In this document: one piece after another, positions 1 to 5,087 of the stretch | Layout of the letters: each line of letters begins with the position of its first letter | Position numbering within the stretch: position 1 is the first letter of the stretch | Assembly (NCBI GenBank): GCA_036276255.1 | Contig: DASUPK010000187.1 | Span: forward strand, 1 to 9,079 | From: DASUPK01 sp036276255 | Lineage (GTDB): Bacteria > Actinomycetota > Thermoleophilia > Solirubrobacterales > 70-9 | Length of the DNA stretch: 9,079 bases | Direction of reading: 5' to 3' | The notes under the pieces: model-generated | Database searches by the model: none | What the model saw: only the letters and a program-made list of their open reading frames with translations | Told to the model about the DNA's origin: nothing | Program-made: the position numbers and the translations under genes

Positions 1-1137
1 GGGACCTCGATCCAGCCCCGCATCGCGCCCACCCTCTACGAGTTCGTCGAGCTCGACAACGGCGACTACCTGAAGGTGACCGAGGCCGCGCTGCGCATCT
101 TCGACCGCCAGGAGTGGCTGCGCGAGAACCGCATGCGCGCCCGCATCAAGGTGCTGGTCGACAAGATCGGCATGGACGCGTTCCGCGAGCTGGTCGACGA
201 GGAGCTCGAGGGTGACTGGGTCGACGAGCGTGACTTCACCATCGATCACCTCCTCTACGTGCATGACGAGGAGGCCGACGCCCCCGCCGTCCCGGAGAGC
301 TACGGCTCGCCCAACGGCGAGGCGAGCGAGTTCGATGCCTGGGTCGACGAGAACGTCGAGCCGCAGCGCCAGGACGGCTTCGTCACCGCCACCGCCAAGG
401 TCACCCGGGGCGACCTGACGCCCGAGCAATTCCGCGGACTCGCCCAGATCATGCGTGACTTCACCGGTGGCTACGCCCGCACAACCGTGCAGCAGAACCT
501 GGTTCTGCGCTGGGTGCGGCCCGAGTCCCTCTACGACCTTTGGACCCGCCTGAAGGAGCTCGACCTCGGCGACTCCGGCGCCTTCCGGGTCACCGACGTC
601 GTCAGCTGCCCCGGCACTGACAGCTGCAAGCTCGGGATCACGGCCTCGATGGGCCTCAACGCGGAGCTGCAGAGGCGCCTGGAAGCGATGGAGATCACCG
701 ACCCGCTGACCAAGCAGATCCACATCAAGATGAGCGGCTGCCCGAACGGCTGCTCGCAGCACCACATCGCGACGATCGGCTTCTATGGCGCCTCCATCAA
801 GGTCGGCGAGCACACGATCCCGGCGTACATCCCTCATATCGCCGGCAACTTCGAGGGGGGCGATGTCGTCTTCGGCCATCGCCTCAAGGCCCGTCTGCCC
901 GCCAAGCGCGTCCCGGACGCGGTGGAGCGGTGGATCCGCCACTACGAGGACAACCGCGAGGACGGCGAGAACTTCAACGCTTTCGTCGACCGCACCGGCT
1001 TCGACGCCTTCGAGGAGCTGATCTCGGACCTGAAGCTGCCGGTCGAGTTCAGCGCGGACAACCTGATGTTCTTCATCGACTGGAACCGCTCCGAGCCCTA
1101 CAAGGTCGAGCGCGGCGAAGGCGAGTGCGCGGTCTAG
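1..1137 (+). CDS. Sulfite/nitrite reductase, siroheme [4Fe-4S] type (5'-truncated by window)
   Basis: The reading frame is open from base 1, so the N-terminus lies outside the window; 378 residues are visible against about 550 for the family. A GTG at 76 gives an in-frame start but lies inside conserved family sequence (IAPTLYEFVELDNGDY precedes it) and is not the true start. The iron-sulfur/siroheme ligands are present: SCPGTDSC (Cys at 607 and 625) and GCPNGC (Cys at 739 and 751), a C-x5-C...C-x3-C pattern, followed by QHHIATIGFYG as in ferredoxin-dependent sulfite and nitrite reductases. It would catalyse six-electron reduction of sulfite to sulfide in the cytoplasm. Sulfite and nitrite reductases share this fold, and the visible part does not separate them. 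The cysH-sat-cysC genes downstream on the same strand favour sulfite. The N-terminal half-domain and any upstream ferredoxin gene cannot be judged. Confidence 0.93.
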   Translation, partial: GTSIQPRIAPTLYEFVELDNGDYLKVTEAALRIFDRQEWLRENRMRARIKVLVDKIGMDAFRELVDEELEGDWVDERDFTIDHLLYVHDEEADAPAVPESYGSPNGEASEFDAWVDENVEPQRQDGFVTATAKVTRGDLTPEQFRGLAQIMRDFTGGYARTTVQQNLVLRWVRPESLYDLWTRLKELDLGDSGAFRVTDVVSCPGTDSCKLGITASMGLNAELQRRLEAMEITDPLTKQIHIKMSGCPNGCSQHHIATIGFYGASIKVGEHTIPAYIPHIAGNFEGGDVVFGHRLKARLPAKRVPDAVERWIRHYEDNREDGENFNAFVDRTGFDAFEELISDLKLPVEFSADNLMFFIDWNRSEPYKVERGEGECAV

Positions 1138-1159
1138 TGGCGACAAGGAGCTCCATTTC

Positions 1160-1181
1160 GGAGCGGCGGCAAAGCCGCCGC
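1160..1181 (+). other. GC-rich hairpins in the sir-cysH spacer
   Basis: A perfect 8-bp stem GCGGCGGC (1163-1170) / GCCGCCGC (1174-1181) closes a 3-base AAA loop. A smaller overlapping stem GCTCC (1150-1154) / GGAGC (1160-1164) would compete with it. No T-run follows, so it is not a canonical intrinsic terminator. The 79-bp spacer (1138-1216) otherwise holds only the cysH ribosome binding site. It may be a leaky terminator or an mRNA-stabilising or processing element separating sir from cysH expression; that is inference. Confidence 0.5.
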
Positions 1182-1199
1182 GACTTGGGATTGCGACGC

Positions 1200-1204
1200 A
1201 GGAG
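1200..1204 (+). promoter_or_regulatory. Ribosome binding site of cysH
   Basis: AGGAG lies 12 bases before the ATG at 1217. The spacing is longer than usual, but no better start is seen, and the encoded N-terminus reads naturally from this ATG into the conserved core. Confidence 0.5.
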
Positions 1205-1216
1205 CCACGCCTGACG

Positions 1217-1948
1217 ATGGCGACGCCGGCAACCGAACACGCCGCGGTTCCCGCGGCGGAGCTCGAGGGTCTCCCCTTCGACCCTGAGGCGGTCGCCGCC
1301 GAGCTCGAGGACGCGAGCGCCGAGGAGGCGCTCCGCTGGGCGCTCGACACCTTCAGCCCGCGCATGTACATCGCCTGCTCGTTCCAGAAGACGAGCTCGG
1401 TGACGGTCCATATGGCGCACTCGATTAACCCCGATGTGCGCTTCTTCTATCTGGACACCGACGTGCTCTTCCCGGAGACCTACGAGACCAAGGCGCGTCT
1501 CGAGGAGCGCTACGGCATCAACTTCCACCGCTACAGCTCGATCACCCTCGAGCAGCAGAAGGGCCTCTACGGCGACGAGCTCTGGAGCCGGGATCCGGAC
1601 GCCTGCTGCGGGATCCGCAAGGTGGAGCCGATGCGCTCGGCGCTCGCCGCGGTCGACGTCTGGGTGTCGGGCATCCGCCGCTCGGACTCACAGACCCGCG
1701 CGGGCGCCCCGAAGTTCGGCTGGGACAAGCGCTTCGGCCTCTGGAAGCTCAATCCCCTCGCGGACTGGAGCGAGAAGGAGGTCTGGTCCTACATCTCAGA
1801 GCACGACATCCCCTACAACTCCCTTCACGATCAGGGCTACCCCTCGATCGGCTGCACGCACTGCACCCGCAAGCCGGGCGCGGGCGAGGATGACCGCGCC
1901 GGGCGCTGGGCGGGCCTCGAGAAGACTGAATGCGGGCTGCACGGGTAG
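1217..1948 (+). CDS. cysH: Adenylyl-sulfate (APS/PAPS) reductase, [4Fe-4S] type
   Basis: This 243-residue cytoplasmic enzyme reduces APS (or PAPS) to sulfite using thioredoxin. The nucleotide-binding loop is around residues 53-62 (ACSFQKTSSV), with YLDTDVLFPET at 78-88. The paired cysteines of APS reductases are present: DACCGIRK (Cys130-Cys131) and SIGCTHCTRKP (Cys213, Cys216), which in the family hold a [4Fe-4S] cluster. The C-terminal KTECGLHG supplies the catalytic Cys239. E. coli-type PAPS reductases lack the four cluster cysteines, so this is the plant/Mycobacterium/Bacillus type. Because cysC lies in the same operon, dual use of APS and PAPS, as known for B. subtilis CysH, is possible. 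Length is normal. It follows sir by 79 bp and precedes sat by 66 bp, and its stop codon lies inside a strong hairpin. Confidence 0.95.
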   Translation: MATPATEHAAVPAAELEGLPFDPEAVAAELEDASAEEALRWALDTFSPRMYIACSFQKTSSVTVHMAHSINPDVRFFYLDTDVLFPETYETKARLEERYGINFHRYSSITLEQQKGLYGDELWSRDPDACCGIRKVEPMRSALAAVDVWVSGIRRSDSQTRAGAPKFGWDKRFGLWKLNPLADWSEKEVWSYISEHDIPYNSLHDQGYPSIGCTHCTRKPGAGEDDRAGRWAGLEKTECGLHG

Positions 1949-1964
1949 CTGCGCTTAGCTACCC
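1943..1964 (+). other. Perfect 8-bp hairpin across the cysH stop codon
   Basis: GGGTAGCT (1943-1950) and AGCTACCC (1957-1964) are exact reverse complements around a 6-base loop GCGCTT. The cysH stop codon TAG (1946-1948) is in the left arm. No T-run follows, so a classical rho-independent terminator is unlikely. A 3'-end stabiliser, processing site or attenuator between cysH and sat is possible. The rest of the 66-bp spacer contains the sat ribosome binding site. Confidence 0.6.
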
Positions 1965-2005
1965 TCCGCCGCCTTCCTGACCGAACCGATCACCTTTATC
2001 CACTC

Positions 2006-2010
2006 AAGGA
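2006..2010 (+). promoter_or_regulatory. Ribosome binding site of sat
   Basis: AAGGA lies only 4 bases before the ATG at 2015, which is short spacing. The in-frame sequence back to the cysH stop contains no ATG, GTG or TTG (one CTG follows the stop directly), so 2015 is the only credible start. Confidence 0.5.
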
Positions 2011-2014
2011 CGCA

Positions 2015-3100
2015 ATGACAGAGACTGCCCTGAAGCTCCAGCTCACCGACCGCCAGACCGCCGACTTCGAGATGATCGGCAACGGCGGCTTCGCCCCGCT
2101 CACCGGCCCCCAGGGCTCCGAGGATTGGAAGAGCGTGGTGGAGAACATGACCCTCACGGGCGGCGAGTACTGGCCGATACCGATCACGCTGGCGACCGAC
2201 CTCGATGCCTCGGAGGGCGACGCCATCGAGGTCTCCTCCGACGAGGGCAAGCCGCTCGGCCGGCTCAACGTGACGGAGATCTTCGAGCGCGACCTGGACG
2301 CCGAGGCCGAGAACGTCTACGGCACGGGCGACAAGGAGCATCCCGGCGTCGCCGCCATCTATGAGGAGGGTGCCCGCTGCATCGCTGGCACCTACGAGGT
2401 CGACGAGCTCCCCGACCACGAGGAGGCGTTCACCAAGCGCTACCTCTCCCCGGCTGAGTCGAAGAAGTCCTTCGAGGACCGGGGCTGGAAGCGCATCGTC
2501 GCCTTCCAGACCCGCAACCCGATCCACCGCGCCCACGAGCACGTCACGAAGACCGCGCTCGAGATCACCGACGGGCTGATGATCCACCCCCTGATCGGCA
2601 AGACCAAGGCGGGCGACATCCCCGCCGAGGTGCGGATGCGCTGCTACGAGGTCCTGATGCAGGACTACTACCCGTCCGACCGCGTGATCCTCAACGTCTT
2701 CCCGTCGAAGATGCACTACGCCGGTCCGCGCGAGGCGATTCTCCACGCGATCGCCCGCCGGAACTACGGCTGCACCCACTTCATCGTGGGCCGCGATCAC
2801 GCCGGCGTCGGCGACTACTACGGGACCTATGACGCGCAGAAGATCTTCGACGGGCTCGATATCGACAAGCTCGGCATCCAGCCCCTCTTCTTCGAGCACA
2901 CCTTCTGGTGCAACAAGTGCGAGGGAATGGCCTCGGGCAAGACCTGCCCGCACGGCGCCGACGACCACGTCTTCCTGAGCGGCACGAAGGTGCGCGAGAT
3001 GCTCGGCAACGGCGAGAAGCCGCCGCAGGAGTTCAGCCGCCCCGAGGTGGCTCAGATCTTGATCGACGAATACGCAAAGGAGCAGCAGTCAAATGGCTGA
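2015..3100 (+). CDS. sat: Sulfate adenylyltransferase (ATP sulfurylase), homomeric
   Basis: This 361-residue cytoplasmic enzyme makes APS and pyrophosphate from ATP and sulfate, the first step of assimilation. An N-terminal PUA-like domain (about 1-150; NGGFAPLTGP at 23-32) precedes the catalytic domain. Signature motifs are QTRNPIHRAHE (165-175), GRDHAG (259-264) and LSGTKVREML (321-330). A cysteine cluster at 299-313 (CNKC, then CPH) resembles the zinc site of the Thermus-type enzyme. The length fits compact bacterial Sat, without a fused APS kinase; that activity is the separate next gene. It is a Sat-type enzyme, not the CysD/CysN heterodimer common in other actinobacteria. The stop codon overlaps the start of cysC (ATGGCTGA), which suggests translational coupling. 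Confidence 0.97.
   Translation: MTETALKLQLTDRQTADFEMIGNGGFAPLTGPQGSEDWKSVVENMTLTGGEYWPIPITLATDLDASEGDAIEVSSDEGKPLGRLNVTEIFERDLDAEAENVYGTGDKEHPGVAAIYEEGARCIAGTYEVDELPDHEEAFTKRYLSPAESKKSFEDRGWKRIVAFQTRNPIHRAHEHVTKTALEITDGLMIHPLIGKTKAGDIPAEVRMRCYEVLMQDYYPSDRVILNVFPSKMHYAGPREAILHAIARRNYGCTHFIVGRDHAGVGDYYGTYDAQKIFDGLDIDKLGIQPLFFEHTFWCNKCEGMASGKTCPHGADDHVFLSGTKVREMLGNGEKPPQEFSRPEVAQILIDEYAKEQQSNG
3076..3082 (+). promoter_or_regulatory. Ribosome binding site of cysC inside sat
   Basis: AAAGGAG lies 10 bases before the cysC ATG at 3093, within the last codons of sat. It supports the 8-bp overlapping start rather than a later one. Confidence 0.65.
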
Positions 3101-3644
3101 CGAGAAGGGATTTACCCTCTGGTTCACGGGGCTTTCGGGCGCCGGCAAGACGACCATCTCCCACCTCGTGGAGACCGAGCTGCGCGAGCGGGGCTCGCGC
3201 GTGGAGGTGCTCGACGGCGACGTGGTCCGCGAGAACCTCTCGAAGGGCCTCGGTTTCTCGAAGGAGGACCGCGACACCAACATTCGCCGGATCGCCTTCG
3301 TGGCCGATCTGCTCTCCCGCAACGGCGTTCCCGTGATCACCGCCGCGATCTCCCCGTACCGCGAGATCCGCGACGAGGCTCGCGAGACGATGGGCGAGCG
3401 CTTCATCGAGGTCTTCGTGAAGGCCTCGGTCGAGGTCTGCGCCGAGCGCGACGTGAAGGGTCTCTACGAGAAGGCCTTCAAGGGCGAGATCAAGGAGTTC
3501 ACGGGCGTCTCGGACCCCTACGAGCCCCCGCTCAACTCCGAGCTCACACTCGACACGGAGCATGACTCGGCTGAGGATTCGGCGGCGAAGGTGCTGGCGC
3601 TGCTCGAGGAGCGGCAGCTGATCCCGGCGGCTCAGCCCGCCTGA
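3093..3644 (+). CDS. cysC: Adenylyl-sulfate kinase (APS kinase)
   Basis: This 183-residue kinase phosphorylates the 3'-OH of APS with ATP to give PAPS. The Walker A loop is GLSGAGKT at 13-20. LDGDVVRENL (40-49) and GFSKEDRDTNIRRI (54-67) form the APS-binding region. SPYREIRD begins at 87 with the conserved serine, and KGLYEKAFKGEIKEFTG is the family lid segment. Length is typical for the stand-alone enzyme. It is the last gene of the operon and overlaps sat by 8 bp. Its stop codon is only 2 bp from the stop of the convergent PHP gene. With a [4Fe-4S] CysH in the same operon, PAPS may feed sulfotransferases, or CysH itself if that enzyme accepts PAPS. Confidence 0.97.
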   Translation: MADEKGFTLWFTGLSGAGKTTISHLVETELRERGSRVEVLDGDVVRENLSKGLGFSKEDRDTNIRRIAFVADLLSRNGVPVITAAISPYREIRDEARETMGERFIEVFVKASVEVCAERDVKGLYEKAFKGEIKEFTGVSDPYEPPLNSELTLDTEHDSAEDSAAKVLALLEERQLIPAAQPA

Positions 3645-3663
3645 TTTCAGCCCAAGCGGCGGG
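3636..3663. terminator. Possible weak bidirectional terminator between cysC and the PHP gene
   Basis: CCCGCC (3636-3641) can pair with GGCGGG (3658-3663) around a 16-base loop holding both stop codons. Alternatively GGCGG (3626-3630) pairs with CCGCC (3637-3641). The stems are short and no strong T-run follows on either strand, so termination here is uncertain and read-through into the opposing gene is likely. Confidence 0.25.
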
Positions 3664-4462
3664 GCGGAAGCTCCGGCTCGCCGAGGTCATAGGTCGGATA
3701 GGCGCAGAAGGAGTCGAACATCTTGTGGTTGGGACCGTGAAAGTCAGAGGAAGCGGTCGCCGCAAGCCCTCGGTCCCTGCAGACGTCCAGCAGGAACCTC
3801 GTCTGCGCGCGGTCATGCGAGGGGTAGAAGCACTCGACCCCGTCCAGGTCGAGGTCCTCGATCAGGGCCGCGACCTCGTTGGGGTCGTCCATGTCCCAGA
3901 ACGGATGGGCGAGGACGGCGGAGCCCCCGGCCCCGTGGATGATGTCGGTTGCCTCGGCCGCGTCCGGCCACCGACGCGAAACGAACGCCTTCGCACCCGG
4001 TACCAACCACTCCTCGAAGAAGGCGCTCATGCCGTCCGGTTTCACGCCGGCGGCCTTGGCGATGTGGGGTCGGCCCACCGACGACGCATCGCCCGCCACC
4101 GCGATCGCGTCCTCGAAGCTGACCGGCACACCCTGGGAATTGAGTCGCTCGACGATCTCCTGCGCCCGGGTGACGCGCTCCCGCTGCGCCCGCTCGCAGG
4201 CCGGCGCGATCGCGGTCGTGTCCACCCAGTAGCCCAGCATGTGCATGTCATCGATGCTGCCGTGCACGCACGACATCTCCGTCGCGGGAACCAGCACGAT
4301 CCCCGCCTCGCTCGCGGCCTCGCCGGCCTCGGCCACGCCGTCGACCCCGTCGTGGTCGGTGAGCGCCAGGGTCGTCACGCCCGCCTCCACGGCGGCCGCC
4401 ACCACACCCGCGGGCGGCAGCTCGCCGTCGGAGTACCTCGAATGGCTCTGAAGGTCCATCAT
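3647..4462 (-). CDS. PHP-domain phosphoesterase, YciV/TrpH-like (candidate 3',5'-nucleoside bisphosphate phosphatase)
   Basis: This is a 271-residue cytoplasmic PHP-superfamily protein. Metal-site motifs in order are DLQSHSRYSDG (3-13), LTDHDGVDG (34-42), PATEMS (59-64), MHMLGY (73-78), GRPHIAK (130-136), LAHPFWD (184-190) and SSDFHGP (238-244). Order and spacing match YciV/TrpH proteins, which hydrolyse pAp-type bisphosphates or trim RNA 5' ends. The first motif reads DLQ-S-H where relatives usually have DLH-x-H, so one usual metal ligand is Gln5. PAPS consumption yields pAp, which must be removed, so placement beside cysC/cysH fits a CysQ-like cleaning role. That link is inference. Starts at 4462 or 4459 (two adjacent ATGs) are both possible. 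It is divergent from the Rrf2 gene by 14 bp and convergent with cysC by 2 bp. Confidence 0.85.
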   Translation of the reverse strand: MMDLQSHSRYSDGELPPAGVVAAAVEAGVTTLALTDHDGVDGVAEAGEAASEAGIVLVPATEMSCVHGSIDDMHMLGYWVDTTAIAPACERAQRERVTRAQEIVERLNSQGVPVSFEDAIAVAGDASSVGRPHIAKAAGVKPDGMSAFFEEWLVPGAKAFVSRRWPDAAEATDIIHGAGGSAVLAHPFWDMDDPNEVAALIEDLDLDGVECFYPSHDRAQTRFLLDVCRDRGLAATASSDFHGPNHKMFDSFCAYPTYDLGEPELPPRRLG

Positions 4463-4471
4463 CGGCGGGTG

Positions 4472-4477
4472 AGCATA
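4472..4477 (-). promoter_or_regulatory. Candidate -10 element for a leaderless PHP transcript
   Basis: On the - strand TATGCT (TAnnnT form) ends 9 bases before the ATG at 4462, which would place transcription start at or next to the start codon. No Shine-Dalgarno sequence is seen for the PHP gene. The element includes the first base of the Rrf2 start codon. No clear -35 was found. Confidence 0.4.
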
Positions 4478-4932
4478 TGAGGATCTCCGCCAAAGCCGAT
4501 TACGCCGTGCGCGCTGCGGTCGAGATGGCCGCCGCCGGCGACGAGCCGGTGAAGGGCGAGAAGCTCGCCGAGGCGCAGGGCATCCCGCTCCAGTTCCTGG
4601 AGCACATCCTGCTCGAGCTCAAACATGCCCGCCTGGTGCGGGCCCGGCGCGGCGCCCGCGGCGGCTACTGGCTCGCGCAGCCGCCCGAGGAGATCACGCT
4701 GGCGAGCGTGATCCGCGCGGTCGAGGGACCGCTCGCCAACATCCAGGACCAGGCGCCCGAGCAGACCAGCTATCCGGGCAACGCAGAGCAGCTCAGCGAG
4801 GTCTGGATCGCGGTGCGCGCCTCCCTTCGCCGCGTCCTGGAGAACGTCACCATCGCCGACCTGCGCGACGGGAAGATCCCCGCCGACGTCCTGGAGCTCA
4901 CCCAGGACGAGGGCGCCCGGATCACTCGCTAG
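4477..4932 (+). CDS. Rrf2-family transcriptional regulator without cluster cysteines
   Basis: This 151-residue DNA-binding protein has the Rrf2 layout. MRISAKADYAVRAAVEMA opens helix 1. A winged helix-turn-helix occupies about 26-68, with recognition region GIPLQFLEHILLELKHARLV and wing RGARGGYWLAQPPEEITL. AVEGP follows, then a C-terminal dimerisation helix (about 103-125). IscR, NsrR and RsrR bind iron-sulfur clusters through cysteines in the segment after the wing. Here that segment (about 88-106) and the whole protein contain no cysteine. Cluster-free Rrf2 members include CymR, the cysteine-metabolism repressor of Firmicutes. The neighbouring sulfate genes and TSUP transporter suggest a sulfur-responsive regulator (inference). 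A weak GGGTGAG lies 3 bases before the ATG. Likely targets are the tauE leader and the shared divergent promoter region. Confidence 0.9.
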   Translation: MRISAKADYAVRAAVEMAAAGDEPVKGEKLAEAQGIPLQFLEHILLELKHARLVRARRGARGGYWLAQPPEEITLASVIRAVEGPLANIQDQAPEQTSYPGNAEQLSEVWIAVRASLRRVLENVTIADLRDGKIPADVLELTQDEGARITR

Positions 4933-4985
4933 CACCATTCGGCACTAGAAATCCCCAGCTATTAGGGGGAAAAGCTTCTCTTCGC

Positions 4986-4991
4986 TAAGGT
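4986..4991 (+). promoter_or_regulatory. Weak candidate -10 element upstream of the TSUP gene
   Basis: TAAGGT fits the TAnnnT form. Transcription would begin near 4997-4999, at the left edge of the 14-bp inverted repeat. No convincing -35 is visible. TATTAG at 4960-4965 is an alternative. Confidence 0.2.
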
Positions 4992-5081
4992 GGCCGCTCC
5001 TTTTAGGACCCTTTTGGTCATAAAAGGAGAAGAGGGGTCGAAGCGGCCTTCGTCCAAACCGGCCGCGCCCCCGGCGCAGGA
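4992..5081 (+). promoter_or_regulatory. Structured 5' leader of the TSUP gene, candidate cis-regulatory RNA
   Basis: GGCCGC (4992-4997), GCGGCC (5043-5048) and GGCCGC (5061-5066) are three arms of which the middle can pair with either outer one, so two structures exclude each other. The 14-bp stem-loop sits inside the first pairing. A third stem GCGCC (5065-5069) / GGCGC (5073-5077) directly abuts the ribosome binding site AGGA (5078-5081), 6 bases before the ATG. I do not recognise a known riboswitch consensus. The regulatory role is inferred from structure only. Confidence 0.35.
4997..5029 (+). repeat. 14-bp inverted repeat in the TSUP gene leader
   Basis: CTCCTTTTAGGACC (4997-5010) and GGTCATAAAAGGAG (5016-5029) are reverse complements at 13 of 14 positions around a 5-base loop CTTTT. 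No T-run follows, so it is not a standard terminator for the upstream regulator gene. It may be a dimeric repressor operator (Rrf2 is the obvious candidate) or a strong RNA stem-loop at the 5' end of the transporter mRNA. The AT-rich arms stand out against the surrounding GC-rich sequence. Confidence 0.6.
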
Positions 5082-5087
5082 TTTCAA

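Noticed and set aside
76..1137. GTG at 76 as the start of the sulfite/nitrite reductase
   Set aside because: The same frame is open to base 1 and encodes conserved family sequence before 76, so the gene starts outside the window.
1946..2014. cysH and sat are in the same frame with no further stop between them, suggesting a TAG read-through fusion
   Set aside because: Twenty-two stop-free codons are unremarkable at this GC content, sat has its own AAGGA and ATG, and both proteins have normal lengths.
4962..5021. 19-codon - strand frame starting ATG in the TSUP leader
   Set aside because: It has no Shine-Dalgarno, its start lies in the inverted repeat, and nothing supports expression.
4933..5087. 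Known SAM-type riboswitch upstream of the TSUP gene
   Set aside because: I looked for the SAM-I and SAM-IV conserved cores and did not find them; only unassigned pairing is supported.
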